Assembly: GCF_001418105.1 (NCBI RefSeq) | Contig: NZ_LIQI01000027.1 | Span: forward strand, 62,001 to 126,000 | DNA length: 64,000 bases | Origin: Lacinutrix himadriensis | Lineage (GTDB): Bacteria > Bacteroidota > Bacteroidia > Flavobacteriales > Flavobacteriaceae | Direction of reading: 5' to 3' | In this document: positions 16,990-28,064 of the stretch, piece by piece | Layout of the letters: the number at the start of each line of letters is the position of its first letter | How positions within the stretch are numbered: position 1 is the stretch's first letter | Made by a program: the position numbers and the translations under genes | The notes under the pieces: generated by a model | The model's database searches: none | Told to the model about the DNA's origin: nothing | Seen by the model: only the letters and a program-made list of their open reading frames with translations

Positions 16990-17643
16990 TTAATTAGAAA
17001 AAGCATATTTAATAATATTCGCTCCCATTTGTAGTGCTTTTTCTCTTATCTCTGCAGGATCATTATGTACCGCTGCATCTTCCCAGCCATCACCTAAATC
17101 ACTTTCCACAGTAAAAAGTAATACTAATCTGTTTTCGTGAAATAAACCAAAGGCTTGCGGTCTTTTACCATCGTGCTCATGAATTTTTGGTAATCCTTTA
17201 GGAAAGGAATACGCCATATTAAAAATTTCATGGTTTGCAGGAAGCTCTACTAATTCTTGATTTGGGAATACTTTTTTTAATTCTTTGGTAACATATTGTT
17301 GCATACCGTAGTTGTCATCAATATGCAAAAAACCTCCAGAAGTTAAATAGTTGTGTAGATTTTCGGCTTCTGCTTCACTAAAAAAAACATTTCCATGACC
17401 TGTCATGTGTAAAAAAGGATACTGAAAAATATCGGTACTGCCAGTTTCTACCGTTTCTGGTTTTGCAGTAATTTTAGTATTAATGTTATTGTTGCAAAAA
17501 GTAATTAAGTTTGGTAATGCTGTAGGATTACTATACCAGTCGCCACCGCCTTTATATTTTAAAATGGCTATTTCTTGGGAAAATGAGGCAAACGTAAATA
17601 ACGAAAAGGCAATAGTAAAAAGTAGTTTCATAAAATTACTCAT
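16990..17643 (-). CDS. DUF4159 domain-containing exported protein
   Basis: This 217-residue protein begins with a signal peptide (TIAFSLFTFASFSQ). It contains the DUF4159 core IAILKYKGGGDWYSNPTALPN, FLHMTGHGNVFFSEAEAENL, GGFLHIDDNYGM and the C-terminal GDGWEDAAVHNDP. The domain has a ThuA/glutamine-amidotransferase-like look, but no enzymatic activity is established that I know of. Its start overlaps the end of rsmE by 8 nt, a coupling also seen in other Bacteroidota, so the two are very probably co-translated. Confidence 0.88.
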   Translation of the reverse strand: MSNFMKLLFTIAFSLFTFASFSQEIAILKYKGGGDWYSNPTALPNLITFCNNNINTKITAKPETVETGSTDIFQYPFLHMTGHGNVFFSEAEAENLHNYLTSGGFLHIDDNYGMQQYVTKELKKVFPNQELVELPANHEIFNMAYSFPKGLPKIHEHDGKRPQAFGLFHENRLVLLFTVESDLGDGWEDAAVHNDPAEIREKALQMGANIIKYAFSN

Positions 17644-18340
17644 TTATAAATGCTACAGAATGACATGCAACAATTGCCGCAGTTTCTGTACGTAATCGGG
17701 TTTCTCCCAAAGTTACAGGAATAAAATGAGACTGAAGAGCTTGCTCGATTTCTTTAACAGAAAAATCACCTTCTGGACCAATTAGAATAGTAATATTTTG
17801 TTTGGCTCTTAATTCGTTTTTCAACGATTTCCTATGCGTTTCTTCGCAATGCGCAATAAATAGGTTGCCAGAAAAGTCTTGTTTTATAAAGTCTTTAAAA
17901 GCAATTGCTGGATTTAATTTTGGTAGGTAACAGTTTAGCGATTGCTTGGTTGCCGACTGTATTATTTTTTCGAAACGTTCGGGCTTAATAATTTTACGTT
18001 CGCTATGATCACAAATAATAGGAGTGATGCTATCGATGCCAATTTCGGTAGCTTTTTCTAAAAACCACTCGTAACGATCATTCATTTTTGTAGGAGCTAC
18101 AGCAAGATGAAGCGTATAATTCTTTTTAGCTTGTAATTTTTTATCGATAATTTGTACCACACATTTTTTGATATCTGCAACCGTAATTTGTGCCGTAAAT
18201 AGCCAACCATTTCCATTAGTAATTTGTAAGGTTTGGTCTACCGATTTACGAAGCACTTTTACAATGTGCTTGCTTTCCTCTTTATTGAAAGAGAATGCTG
18301 TGGTGTTTTCTGTTATATCTGGATTATAAAATAATTGCAT
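17636..18340 (-). CDS. rsmE: 16S rRNA (uracil(1498)-N3)-methyltransferase
   Basis: RsmE methylates N3 of U1498 in helix 44 of 16S rRNA. This 234-residue protein has the N-terminal PUA-like domain (EESKHIVKVLRKSVDQTLQI) and the C-terminal SPOUT knot with ILIGPEGDFSVKEIEQAL and TLGETRLRTETAAIVA, both diagnostic. The start codon overlaps the PPIase stop in a TAATG arrangement, and the 3' end overlaps DUF4159 by 8 nt, so translation is coupled through this operon. Confidence 0.95.
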   Translation of the reverse strand: MQLFYNPDITENTTAFSFNKEESKHIVKVLRKSVDQTLQITNGNGWLFTAQITVADIKKCVVQIIDKKLQAKKNYTLHLAVAPTKMNDRYEWFLEKATEIGIDSITPIICDHSERKIIKPERFEKIIQSATKQSLNCYLPKLNPAIAFKDFIKQDFSGNLFIAHCEETHRKSLKNELRAKQNITILIGPEGDFSVKEIEQALQSHFIPVTLGETRLRTETAAIVACHSVAFINE

Positions 18341-18966
18341 TATTTTAAAGGCTCTACAATTTTTAATACTTTAATTTCTTGAATCTCTTTTGGGTCAAAG
18401 GTTTTTAAAACTACATAATACCATTGGTTTTGTACAATATCTATGGTGAAAACATCTCCAATTTTATAAATGCTATCCGATATTTCTGCTTCAAAAGTAG
18501 GATGTGTAACCCCTTTTTCAAACCATCCTAAATCTCCTCCATGATTTGCATTGTCATCCATAGAGTATTGTTTTGCTAATTGGCTAAAAGGTGTTCCTTC
18601 TTTATATTTTTTAAGTATTTTATCTCTAGTAGCATTAATTTGTGAGATGGACATTTTTAAACCATCAAAGAAAATATAACTAACTCTGTAATTTGTAGTT
18701 GTGGTTTTTTCTACGACTTTATATTTTGTTTTTTCAGTATCACTTTTTACAATAGCTCGTCCGCTTTTATACAATTCTACAGCTAATCCTGTTTGATGCT
18801 TTGCTTCATTAAACGTAACAATTTTATTTTTTTCAGATTTATTTTCTTTCATGTATTCTTTTGCTTCTTTCATGTTTACAATGGAGTCAAAATCTTTGAC
18901 TTGTGCATCTTGAGCAGAAATAGTAATAGAAAATAATAAGGCTACTAGTAATAAAAGTTTATTCAT
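18340..18966 (-). CDS. Parvulin-type peptidyl-prolyl cis-trans isomerase, exported
   Basis: This protein of about 208 residues folds or matures envelope proteins. The ATG at 18966 is chosen because it begins a clean signal peptide, MNKLLLLVALLFSITISAQ; an upstream ATG at 18996 adds a charged stretch that would spoil it. The rotamase core lies at roughly residues 105-195, with GTPFSQLAKQYSMDDNANHG, DLGWFEKGVTHPTFE and IGDVFTIDIVQNQWYYVV. It is shorter than SurA and has no chaperone domain. It is translationally coupled to rsmE. Confidence 0.87.
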   Translation of the reverse strand: MNKLLLLVALLFSITISAQDAQVKDFDSIVNMKEAKEYMKENKSEKNKIVTFNEAKHQTGLAVELYKSGRAIVKSDTEKTKYKVVEKTTTTNYRVSYIFFDGLKMSISQINATRDKILKKYKEGTPFSQLAKQYSMDDNANHGGDLGWFEKGVTHPTFEAEISDSIYKIGDVFTIDIVQNQWYYVVLKTFDPKEIQEIKVLKIVEPLK

Positions 18967-19066
18967 CTGTATTTGGGATTTAATCTTATCTAGCAAAAAA
19001 ACAAAATTTATAGATTATATGAATGGTTTTCTATAAGGTTATTAACAGAAATTTCAACATCTGTAG

Positions 19067-19393
19067 TTATAATTTGCTTTTTGCGTGCTCTAAACCTAAT
19101 TCGAGGTAGTGTAAGAGTTGTGTTTCGGTTTTAATACCTTCCAAAGAAACGTATACAAATTCTTTGATTGGCTTTTTTGTAAAATCCATTGGTCTTACAG
19201 CATCTTTGGCTAATTCTATTTCCATTTTATCGGAAATAATGCGAACCATCAAATCCTGTTTCATAACACCAACAGTCATTTTCCCTTGATATAAAAACGA
19301 AATCCCTCCAAACATTTTCTTTTCTGTAAACACTTCCGAATAATAACGAAGTTGCTCTCTAATCCTGCTTGCTAGTTGCTCGTTATATGCCAT
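19067..19393 (-). CDS. TfoX/Sxy N-terminal domain protein
   Basis: This 108-residue protein has the TfoX N-terminal domain: KKMFGGISFLYQGKMTVGV, LMVRI and RPMDFTKKPIKEFVYV. Full-length Sxy/TfoX regulates competence in Gammaproteobacteria together with CRP, but stand-alone N-terminal domains are common and their role is unknown. I would not infer competence from it. It follows tsaD with a 15-bp gap. Confidence 0.82.
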   Translation of the reverse strand: MAYNEQLASRIREQLRYYSEVFTEKKMFGGISFLYQGKMTVGVMKQDLMVRIISDKMEIELAKDAVRPMDFTKKPIKEFVYVSLEGIKTETQLLHYLELGLEHAKSKL

Positions 19394-19408
19394 AGATTTG
19401 TCTTTGTA

Positions 19409-20431
19409 TTATATCTTCAACCTAGAAGAAGCAGTAACATCTTGTGCTGTAAAATCACCTTCTAAATATTTTAAATAACCAACAATACCAATCATTGCCG
19501 CATTATCTGTAGTAAATTCAAATTTAGGAACATAGGTAGTCCAACCAAATTTTTGTTCGCCATTTTTCAACGCTTCTCGTATTCCCGAATTTGCAGAAAC
19601 TCCACCACCAATAGCAATATGATTAATTCCTGTTTCCTTGGTTGCGAGTTTGAGCTTGTCTATTAAAATACCTATGATGGTGTACTGTATAGAAGCACAA
19701 ATATCATTTAGATTTTCTTCAATAAAACTAGGATTTATTTTTACTTGCTTTTGTATGAAATATAAAATAGCTGTTTTTAATCCAGAAAAGCTAAAGTTTA
19801 ATCCAGCTACTCTAGGCTTTGTAAAAGCAAAAGCTTTCGGGTTTCCTAGTTTTGCGCGTCGGTCAATTTCTGGACCAGCAGGATAGCCTAGACCAAGAAT
19901 TTTTCCACTTTTATCGAAAGCTTCACCAACAGCATCATCTATAGTTTCGCCAATAACTTCCATTTCAAAATAATTGGAAACCTTCACAATTTGTGTATGT
20001 CCGCCAGAAATAGTCATTCCCAAAAACGGAAAAGGAGGTTTACTAAAACCTTCTTCATCTATAAAATGCGCCAAAATATGCGCTTGCATGTGGTTGACAT
20101 CTATTAGCGGAATATCTAAACCAAAAGCCAAAGATTTTGCAAAAGAAGTTCCAACAAGTAAAGACCCCATTAATCCGGGACCTCTTGTAAAGGCAATGGC
20201 ATGAAGCATTTCTTTCGTTATTTCAGCTTTTTCAATGGCTTGATGCACCACTGGAACAATATTTTGTTGGTGTGCTCTAGAAGCTAATTCTGGAACCACG
20301 CCACCATATTCTTCGTGTATTTTTTGGCTAGCTACAACATTACTTAAAACCTTGCCGTTTAGTAAGATAGAAGCTGCTGTATCGTCGCAAGAGGACTCAA
20401 TTGCAAGTATGTAAATATTTTGTGAGGACAT
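19409..20431 (-). CDS. tsaD: tRNA N6-adenosine threonylcarbamoyltransferase
   Basis: TsaD transfers the threonylcarbamoyl group from TC-AMP to A37 of ANN-decoding tRNAs. The 340-residue protein has the ASKHA fold with ILAIESSCDDTAASIL, the metal-binding HMQAH (in VNHMQAHILAHF), TISGGHTQIV, GEAFDKSGKILGLGYPAGP and AIGGGVSANSGIR. The length is normal for a bacterial TsaD. It is transcribed divergently from the tamB-like gene, an arrangement I recall from other Bacteroidota. Confidence 0.97.
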   Translation of the reverse strand: MSSQNIYILAIESSCDDTAASILLNGKVLSNVVASQKIHEEYGGVVPELASRAHQQNIVPVVHQAIEKAEITKEMLHAIAFTRGPGLMGSLLVGTSFAKSLAFGLDIPLIDVNHMQAHILAHFIDEEGFSKPPFPFLGMTISGGHTQIVKVSNYFEMEVIGETIDDAVGEAFDKSGKILGLGYPAGPEIDRRAKLGNPKAFAFTKPRVAGLNFSFSGLKTAILYFIQKQVKINPSFIEENLNDICASIQYTIIGILIDKLKLATKETGINHIAIGGGVSANSGIREALKNGEQKFGWTTYVPKFEFTTDNAAMIGIVGYLKYLEGDFTAQDVTASSRLKI

Positions 20432-20533
20432 TAGTAAATATTAGGCACAATAATTGTTAATTTTGACTTCAAAGTTATAACTTTAAAACGTATCAAAAAA
20501 TTTTTAAAAATAGCATCCAAAATAGTAGCAGTC

Positions 20534-23500
20534 TTGCTACTGCTTTTCATCATATTGGTGTTGGTAATTTCTATTCCTGCTGTTCAAACGAGACTAGGTA
20601 AAATTGCTACCAATTGGTTAAATACAGAATACGGTACAAATATTAATATTAATAGAGTAGGACTTCAGTTTAATGGCGATGTGGAGCTTAAAGAAATTCT
20701 TATTAGAGATTATAAAAAAGATACGCTAATAAGTGCTGTAGAATTAAATACTTCCATCCTAAATTTTAAAAATCTTATCAATAGCAAACTTGCTTTTGGA
20801 GATATCGATTTAGAAGGATTAATTTTTAATATTAAAACCTATAAAGGAGAAGAAGATACCAATCTAGATATTTTTGTTGCTCGTTTTGATGAAGATAATC
20901 CAAGAAAAAGAGAGAATACTTTTTTAATGTCTTCTAGTGATATTTCTATTTATGATGGTACATTTCGACTTATTGATGAAAATAAAGAAACGCCAAAAAT
21001 TTTAGAATTTTCTGCGATTGATATTAATGCAACTAATTTTTTAATTAATGGTCCAAACGTAAGTACTAGAATAAATACGCTTGTATTTAAGGATAGTCGT
21101 GGTTTGGTAATGAAAAATCTTTCTTCTAATTTTTCGTATACCCTTGAAAATATTAAATTCGATAATTTAAAACTTAAAACAACAAACTCTTCTTTAGAAG
21201 GAGATTTAAAGTTTTCTTATGATAGAGAAGATTTTTCAGATTTTACAAATAAAGTATTAGTAGACGCTAATTTTACAGATGCTAGCGTTGCTTTAGATGA
21301 ATTAAATGTTTTTTATAATGAATTTGGTATTGGACAACGAGCAAATTTTAATGCTAAAATATCTGGAACATTAAACGATTTAAATGTTGATAATCTAAAC
21401 CTGACTACCAATTCTAGAACAAAGATTTATGGCGACTTAAACTTTAAAAACTTGTTTCATGCTGCAGATAATAATTTTTCTATGCACGGAAAATTCTCTA
21501 ATCTAACCTCTAATTATAAATCTTTAAAAGCATTATTACCAAATGTTTTAGGAGAAGCCATTCCTTCGGTTTTTGATAAATTAGGAAACTTTAGTATTAA
21601 TGGAACCTCGTTTATTACAACTTCGACAATAAAAGCAGATCTTAAAATTGAAACAGATTTAGGCTATGTGGTTTCTAATCTAGAAATGAAAAAAATTGAC
21701 GACATTGATAATGCAACTTATAAAGGAAATATTATTTTCGATGACTTTGATATTGGTACTTTTTTAAACGATCCAAATCTGAAAAAAGCGTCTTTAAATC
21801 TAGATGTAGACGGAAAAGGTTTTACCCAAGAAAACTTAAATACAAAAGTAGAAGGAGATATTTATTCTATAAATTATAATGAATATATCTATCAGAATAT
21901 TCTTGTTTCGGGTAATTTAAAAGACAAGGTCTTTAACGGGAAAGTAGATTCTCAAGACAAAAATTTTAAACTTAGTTTTAATGGTCTAGCCGATTTTTCA
22001 GAAGAAATAAACAAATTCGATTTTGTTGCGAATGTAGATTATGCCAACCTAAAAGCGTTAAACTTTATAAAAAAAGACAGTATGTCTGTATTTAAAGGTA
22101 TTGTCGATATGAAAATGCAAGGCACAACTTTAGATAATGCTGTTGGTAGTATACAATTTAATAAAACCTATTATCAAAACGAAAACGATGAGTATTTCTT
22201 TGATGATTTTGCCGTAGAATCTACATTTGAAAATAAAGTAAGATATATTAAAGTAAACTCGCCAGATATTATTGAAGGACAAATGAGTGGTGTTTTTCTT
22301 GTCGATGATATCGATGAATTATTTATTAACGCTATTGGTAGTTTGTATACAAAATATAGTCCTTATGAGGTTTCTACAAATCAATATATAGACTTTAATT
22401 TTAAGATATATAATAAGATTATTGAGGTCTTTTTGCCGGAATTAACACTAGGTAAAAATACCTTTGTAAAAGGAAGAGTAGAAAGTGACGAAAAAGAATT
22501 TAAACTTACTTTTAAATCCCCTAAAATTGAATGGTTAGATTACTTTGCAAATACTATTGAGTTGCAAGTAGATAATAAAAACCCATTATTTAATACCTAT
22601 GTAGAAGTAGATAGTTTACATACGGATGTGTATAATATTTCAAAATTTAATCTCATTAATGTAACTATTAATGATACGCTTTTTATGCGTTCTGAATTTA
22701 GAGGAGGAAAAACAAATAACGATTTATACAACCTAAGTTTCTATCACACTAAAAACGAAGCAAACCAGTCTATTGTTGGTTTTAAAAAATCAGATGTAAC
22801 CTTTAAAGGAAACCAATGGTACATCAATGAAGAGAAAAATAATTATAACAAAGTAACTTTCGATCCGGATTTTGAAAATTTCAATTTAGATCAATTTGTA
22901 CTCAATCATAATGAAGAAGAAATTCAGCTTTCGGGAATTATAAATGGTAAAAACACCAAAGATTTAAAGCTACATTTTAAGAATGTATTATTAGATAATA
23001 TAACGCCAGATATTAATGATTTAAGTCTAAAAGGATTAGTAAATGGTACATTAAATGTGGTGCAACAAAACGGAAATTACCTTCCAGAGTCTACTATAAC
23101 TATTGATGATTTAGAAGTAAATGATTTAAATTTAGGTTCTTTTGCAGCAAACATAAAAGGAAATCAATCTTTAACCAATTATACCTTAAACGCTAGTATT
23201 AAAGATGATGAGAAAAAATCGTTTAGTGCCATAGGAGATATCGACGTATCTTCAGAAGCATCTAATATAAATGTCGCAATTCTTTTAAAAGATTTTAATT
23301 TACAACCATTAAATCCATTTTTAGAAGGTGTTTTAAGAGATATTAGAGGTTTAGCAACAGGAAAAGTAAAAGTAACTGGAAGCTTGAAAAAACCAAGTAT
23401 AGATGGCCAATTAGAGTTAAACAAAGGGGGGTTAGGTATTCCAGAGCTAAATGTAGATTATAGCTTTGCCGATAAATCTTCGGTTACTCTAAATAATCAA

Positions 23501-24937
23501 ACGTTTAGATTTAATAGTATAGATATAACAGATACGGTTTATAATACAAAAGCAATTTTAGACGGAAGCTTAAGTCATGTAAACTTTGGCGATTGGAGCA
23601 TGAATTTAAACCTAGAAACAGATAGACTTCTGGTTTTAAATACTACAGAAGATGAAGACCGATTATATTACGGAACTGGATTTGTAGGTGGTACCGCAAG
23701 TATTACTGGTCCGGCAAACCAATTAAGAATAAACGTAATTGGAGCCACTAAGAAAGGGACTGTCTTTAAAATTCCTTTAACAGATAACGAATCTTTTGGC
23801 GACAATTCTCACATTCACTTTTTAAGCCCTGAAGAAAAACAAGCAAAATTAGAAGGAATTGATATAATAACAGAAGATATTTCAGGATTAGAATTGGATT
23901 TCGATTTAGATGTAACACAAGATGCAGAAATTGAAATTGTAATGGACAAAGAAAGTGGAAGTACCATTAGAGGTCGTGGAGAAGGTGGTTTACTTGTAGA
24001 AATAAATACCAACGGAAAGTTTAGTATGTATGGCGATTTCTCCGTCTTTGAAGGAACGTATAAATTTAGATATGGCGGAATTATACAAAAAGATTTCACC
24101 GTAGTTCCTGGTGGTACGCTTGCTTGGGATGGTTCTCCTCTAAAAGCACGAATAGATATTAACGCTGTTTATAAAACACAAGCAAATCCTTCCCCTTTAT
24201 TAGATTCTCCAATAAACAGACGTATTCCTGTTAACTTAAAAATAGCATTAACTGGTGAGCTTGAAAAACCTGAACCAGATTACGAATTTGAATTTCCAAA
24301 TTTAAGTTCTACGGTAAGATCAGAGCTAGATTATAGATTAGAATCTAAAGACGATAGAAGTAATCAAGCAATCTATTTATTAGCTACAGGTTCTTTCTCC
24401 AGTAGTTTGAGTGAGCTTAATGTAAATGGTACTATTGAAGAAAGAATAAACGGAATTATAAATGGTTTACTTTCTGATGGTGATAATAAACTGCAAGTTG
24501 GATTAAATGTAGAGCTGGGTGAAAATACACCAGATTATCAGTCAGACGATAGGTTAGGAGTAACCCTACAAACCAATATTAGCGATCGTGTTCGTATAAA
24601 CGGTAAAGTTGGTGTGCCAATTGGAGGAATTAGTCAAACAGCTGTAGCTGGAGATGTGCAAATAGATTTTCTTTTAAATGAGGAAGGTACATTCACTGCA
24701 AATGTTTTTAATAGAGAAAATAGTATTCGAAACTTTGGTGAAGAAATTGGATATACTCAAGGACTTGGTATTGCATATAATGTCGATTTTGATACTTTTA
24801 AAGAACTTATTCAAATTATCTTCAAAGGAAAGAAGAAAATTGCCAAAGAATTAGAGGAAAAAGAAGCCAAAGAAAAAGAAGCAAATGCTTTGCCTGATTT
24901 TATAGGTTTCAAAAAGAAAAACGATACTCTAAATTAA
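20534..24937 (+). CDS. tamB: Giant TamB/AsmA-like translocation and assembly module protein
   Basis: This protein of at least 1467 residues is a bridge-type lipid-transfer/assembly protein anchored in the inner membrane and reaching the outer membrane. It begins with a hydrophobic anchor (LLLLFIILVLVISIPAV), continues with hundreds of residues of repeating beta strands, and ends in a TamB C-terminal domain (about 1150-1420: GGLLVEINTNGKFSMYGDFS, FEGTYKFRYGGIIQKDF, GTLAWDGSP). The annotated TTG start would cut off the natural positive anchor. The frame stays open upstream to 20438 and reads LKRIKKFLKIASKIVAV, with no ATG, GTG or TTG but an ATT at 20453. The true start is therefore uncertain. 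The Lys/Glu-rich C-terminus continues past the TamB domain. Confidence 0.9.
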   Translation: MLLLFIILVLVISIPAVQTRLGKIATNWLNTEYGTNININRVGLQFNGDVELKEILIRDYKKDTLISAVELNTSILNFKNLINSKLAFGDIDLEGLIFNIKTYKGEEDTNLDIFVARFDEDNPRKRENTFLMSSSDISIYDGTFRLIDENKETPKILEFSAIDINATNFLINGPNVSTRINTLVFKDSRGLVMKNLSSNFSYTLENIKFDNLKLKTTNSSLEGDLKFSYDREDFSDFTNKVLVDANFTDASVALDELNVFYNEFGIGQRANFNAKISGTLNDLNVDNLNLTTNSRTKIYGDLNFKNLFHAADNNFSMHGKFSNLTSNYKSLKALLPNVLGEAIPSVFDKLGNFSINGTSFITTSTIKADLKIETDLGYVVSNLEMKKIDDIDNATYKGNIIFDDFDIGTFLNDPNLKKASLNLDVDGKGFTQENLNTKVEGDIYSINYNEYIYQNILVSGNLKDKVFNGKVDSQDKNFKLSFNGLADFSEEINKFDFVANVDYANLKALNFIKKDSMSVFKGIVDMKMQGTTLDNAVGSIQFNKTYYQNENDEYFFDDFAVESTFENKVRYIKVNSPDIIEGQMSGVFLVDDIDELFINAIGSLYTKYSPYEVSTNQYIDFNFKIYNKIIEVFLPELTLGKNTFVKGRVESDEKEFKLTFKSPKIEWLDYFANTIELQVDNKNPLFNTYVEVDSLHTDVYNISKFNLINVTINDTLFMRSEFRGGKTNNDLYNLSFYHTKNEANQSIVGFKKSDVTFKGNQWYINEEKNNYNKVTFDPDFENFNLDQFVLNHNEEEIQLSGIINGKNTKDLKLHFKNVLLDNITPDINDLSLKGLVNGTLNVVQQNGNYLPESTITIDDLEVNDLNLGSFAANIKGNQSLTNYTLNASIKDDEKKSFSAIGDIDVSSEASNINVAILLKDFNLQPLNPFLEGVLRDIRGLATGKVKVTGSLKKPSIDGQLELNKGGLGIPELNVDYSFADKSSVTLNNQTFRFNSIDITDTVYNTKAILDGSLSHVNFGDWSMNLNLETDRLLVLNTTEDEDRLYYGTGFVGGTASITGPANQLRINVIGATKKGTVFKIPLTDNESFGDNSHIHFLSPEEKQAKLEGIDIITEDISGLELDFDLDVTQDAEIEIVMDKESGSTIRGRGEGGLLVEINTNGKFSMYGDFSVFEGTYKFRYGGIIQKDFTVVPGGTLAWDGSPLKARIDINAVYKTQANPSPLLDSPINRRIPVNLKIALTGELEKPEPDYEFEFPNLSSTVRSELDYRLESKDDRSNQAIYLLATGSFSSSLSELNVNGTIEERINGIINGLLSDGDNKLQVGLNVELGENTPDYQSDDRLGVTLQTNISDRVRINGKVGVPIGGISQTAVAGDVQIDFLLNEEGTFTANVFNRENSIRNFGEEIGYTQGLGIAYNVDFDTFKELIQIIFKGKKKIAKELEEKEAKEKEANALPDFIGFKKKNDTLN

Positions 24938-25081
24938 CTTTCTCATTCCTTTTATCTTCTAAAAACTAAATACTTCACATTTAATTTAGCAACTAAAACG
25001 TTATAGTTTCAAGATTGTGTTAAATTATGGGGAAACCTTCCTTTTTTGTTAAATTTCTTTACTAGCTTTACTAAATAATAG

Positions 25082-26077
25082 ATGAAAATAATGGCAAAAA
25101 CCATAAAAAAAATTGGTGTTATGACTTCCGGAGGAGATTCTCCAGGAATGAATGCTGCTATCCGTTCTGTAGTTCGAGCATGCGCATATCATAATATAGA
25201 ATGCTTTGGTATTTATAGAGGATATGAAGGCATGATAGAAGGCGATTTTATTAAAATGAATGCACGTAGTGTAAAAGGTATTATTAATAAAGGAGGTACT
25301 ATTTTAAAATCTGCACGATCTAAAGAATTTAGAACCAAAGAAGGTAGAGCAAAAGCACATGAGCAATTAGTAAAAGCTGGTATAGATGCATTTGTTGTTA
25401 TTGGTGGAGATGGTAGTTTTACAGGAGCAATGATCTTTAATCAAGAATATAATTTCCCTGTAATGGGTATTCCAGGAACTATCGATAATGATATTTTTGG
25501 TACTACACATACTTTAGGTTATGATACCGCATTAAATACTGTTGTAGAAGTAATTGATAAAATTAGAGATACTGCTAGTTCGCACAACCGTTTATTCTTT
25601 GTAGAAGTAATGGGTCGCGATGTTGGTCATATTGCTTTAAATGTAGGTGTTGGAGCTGGAGCGGAAGAAATTTTAATTCCGGAAGAAGACTTAGGTTTAG
25701 ATAGACTTTTAGAGTCTTTAAGACGAAGTAAAAAATCTGGAAAATCTTCTAGTATTGTCGTTGTTGCTGAAGGGGATAAAATAGGAAAAAGCGTTTTCGA
25801 ACTGAAGGATTATGTCGAAGAAAACATGACCGAATACGAAGTACGAGTTTCCGTTTTAGGGCACATGCAACGTGGTGGAGCACCTTCTTGTTTCGATAGA
25901 GTTCTAGCAAGTAGAATGGGAGTAAAAGCAGTAGAAAGCTTATTAGAGGGACATAGTAATTTCATGGTCGGACTTAAAAACGATATAATAGATGTTACGC
26001 CATTTGATCAAGCAGTAAAAGGAAAATCAAAAATTAACATGGAACTTCTTAGAGTTTCAGACATCATGTCAATATAA
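25082..26077 (+). CDS. pfkA: ATP-dependent 6-phosphofructokinase
   Basis: PfkA phosphorylates fructose-6-phosphate to fructose-1,6-bisphosphate. The 331-residue protein shows the ATP-binding VMTSGGDSPGMNAAIRSVVR, GGDGSFTGA (a GGDGS motif, which indicates ATP rather than PPi as donor), catalytic PGTIDNDIFGT and MGRDVGHIAL, and substrate site HMQRGGAPSCFDRVLASR. The ATG at 25082 or the one at 25091 (MAKTIKKIGV) could start translation. It is followed by gap after 60 bp, forming a small glycolytic group. Confidence 0.96.
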   Translation: MKIMAKTIKKIGVMTSGGDSPGMNAAIRSVVRACAYHNIECFGIYRGYEGMIEGDFIKMNARSVKGIINKGGTILKSARSKEFRTKEGRAKAHEQLVKAGIDAFVVIGGDGSFTGAMIFNQEYNFPVMGIPGTIDNDIFGTTHTLGYDTALNTVVEVIDKIRDTASSHNRLFFVEVMGRDVGHIALNVGVGAGAEEILIPEEDLGLDRLLESLRRSKKSGKSSSIVVVAEGDKIGKSVFELKDYVEENMTEYEVRVSVLGHMQRGGAPSCFDRVLASRMGVKAVESLLEGHSNFMVGLKNDIIDVTPFDQAVKGKSKINMELLRVSDIMSI

Positions 26078-26134
26078 AATTAAATATCATTTAAACGTGT
26101 GTCTGTTAAAAGACCACATAATATCATTAAATAA

Positions 26135-27139
<1,005 letters not shown>

Positions 27140-27157
27140 TTAATAAAAAATTCTACA

Positions 27158-27189
27158 GCTGCTCATAGATTATGAGCAGCTTTTTTTTT
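27158..27189 (+). terminator. Intrinsic terminator after gap
   Basis: GCTGCTCATA (27158-27167) pairs perfectly with TATGAGCAGC (27171-27180) around a 3-nt loop, followed by nine T. It ends only 12 nt before the next start codon. Confidence 0.92.
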
Positions 27190-27200
27190 ACTTTTAGCTT

Positions 27201-28064
27201 ATGATATTAATAGTAGATAGCGGTTCTACAAAATGCGATTGGATTGCAGTAGACGATAAAGGAAACCAATGTTTTGAAAAAGTAAGAACCAAAGGATTAA
27301 ATCCTGCCATTCTTCCAGAAAAGAAACTTAAAAAAACAATAAAAAGTAGTGATGTACTTATGCAACATAAGAAAGAAGTCACTAATATCTTTTTTTATGG
27401 AGCAGGTTGTGGTACTCAAAAACCCAAAATGTTACTCAAAGGTGTCCTAGAATCTGTTTTTAAAAATGCAGTTGTCGAAGTGGAAGAAGATACCATGGCT
27501 GCTGTTCGCGCTACTTTAAATCATAAAGATGAAGCTGCTGTAGTTTGTATTTTAGGGACAGGATCTAATTGCAGCTATTTTGACGGACAACAATTACATC
27601 AACGTGTTAATTCTTTAGGGTATACACTTATGGATGATGCTTCTGGTAACTACTATGGTAAGCAATTATTGCGCGATTATTATTTTAATCACATGCCAGA
27701 AGATTTAAAAGTAGCCTTCGCTAGTAAGTACAATGTAGAGTCCGATTACATAAAATATAACTTGTACAAACAACCCAATCCTAATGCATATTTAGCTGCA
27801 TTTGCTGAGTTTATGTTCTTAAATAAAGAATCTAAATATATTGCAGATTTAATTAAATCAGGAATTCGATTATTTACAAGAAATATGATCTTTCAGTTTA
27901 CAGATGTATTACCAAATGTACCTGTGCATTTTGCAGGATCTATTGCTTTTTTCTCTCAAGAGGAAATAAAAGAAGTAGCTAAGGAATTAGGTTTTACGGT
28001 TGGTAATTTTGAAAGAAGACCTATTGAAGGTTTATTAAAATTTCATGTAAATAATTTAAGTTAA
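27201..28064 (+). CDS. N-acetylglucosamine kinase-like BadF/BadG/BcrA/BcrD ATPase
   Basis: This 287-residue ASKHA-fold kinase begins with the phosphate-1 motif [19 protein letters not shown], followed by [14 protein letters not shown] (phosphate 2/substrate) and [18 protein letters not shown] (adenosine region). Relatives phosphorylate N-acetylglucosamine or related amino sugars, and an amino-sugar salvage role fits a peptidoglycan- or chitin-recycling bacterium; the exact substrate is not proven. The ATG immediately follows the gap terminator, so any promoter must overlap it or transcription must read through. It overlaps mgsA by one base. Confidence 0.83.
   Translation: MILIVDSGSTKCDWIAVDDKGNQCFEKVRTKGLNPAILPEKKLKKTIKSSDVLMQHKKEVTNIFFYGAGCGTQKPKMLLKGVLESVFKNAVVEVEEDTMAAVRATLNHKDEAAVVCILGTGSNCSYFDGQQLHQRVNSLGYTLMDDASGNYYGKQLLRDYYFNHMPEDLKVAFASKYNVESDYIKYNLYKQPNPNAYLAAFAEFMFLNKESKYIADLIKSGIRLFTRNMIFQFTDVLPNVPVHFAGSIAFFSQEEIKEVAKELGFTVGNFERRPIEGLLKFHVNNLS

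Noticed and set aside
19067-19393. TfoX-like protein as evidence for natural competence
   Set aside because: Only the N-terminal domain is present and no com genes are nearby.
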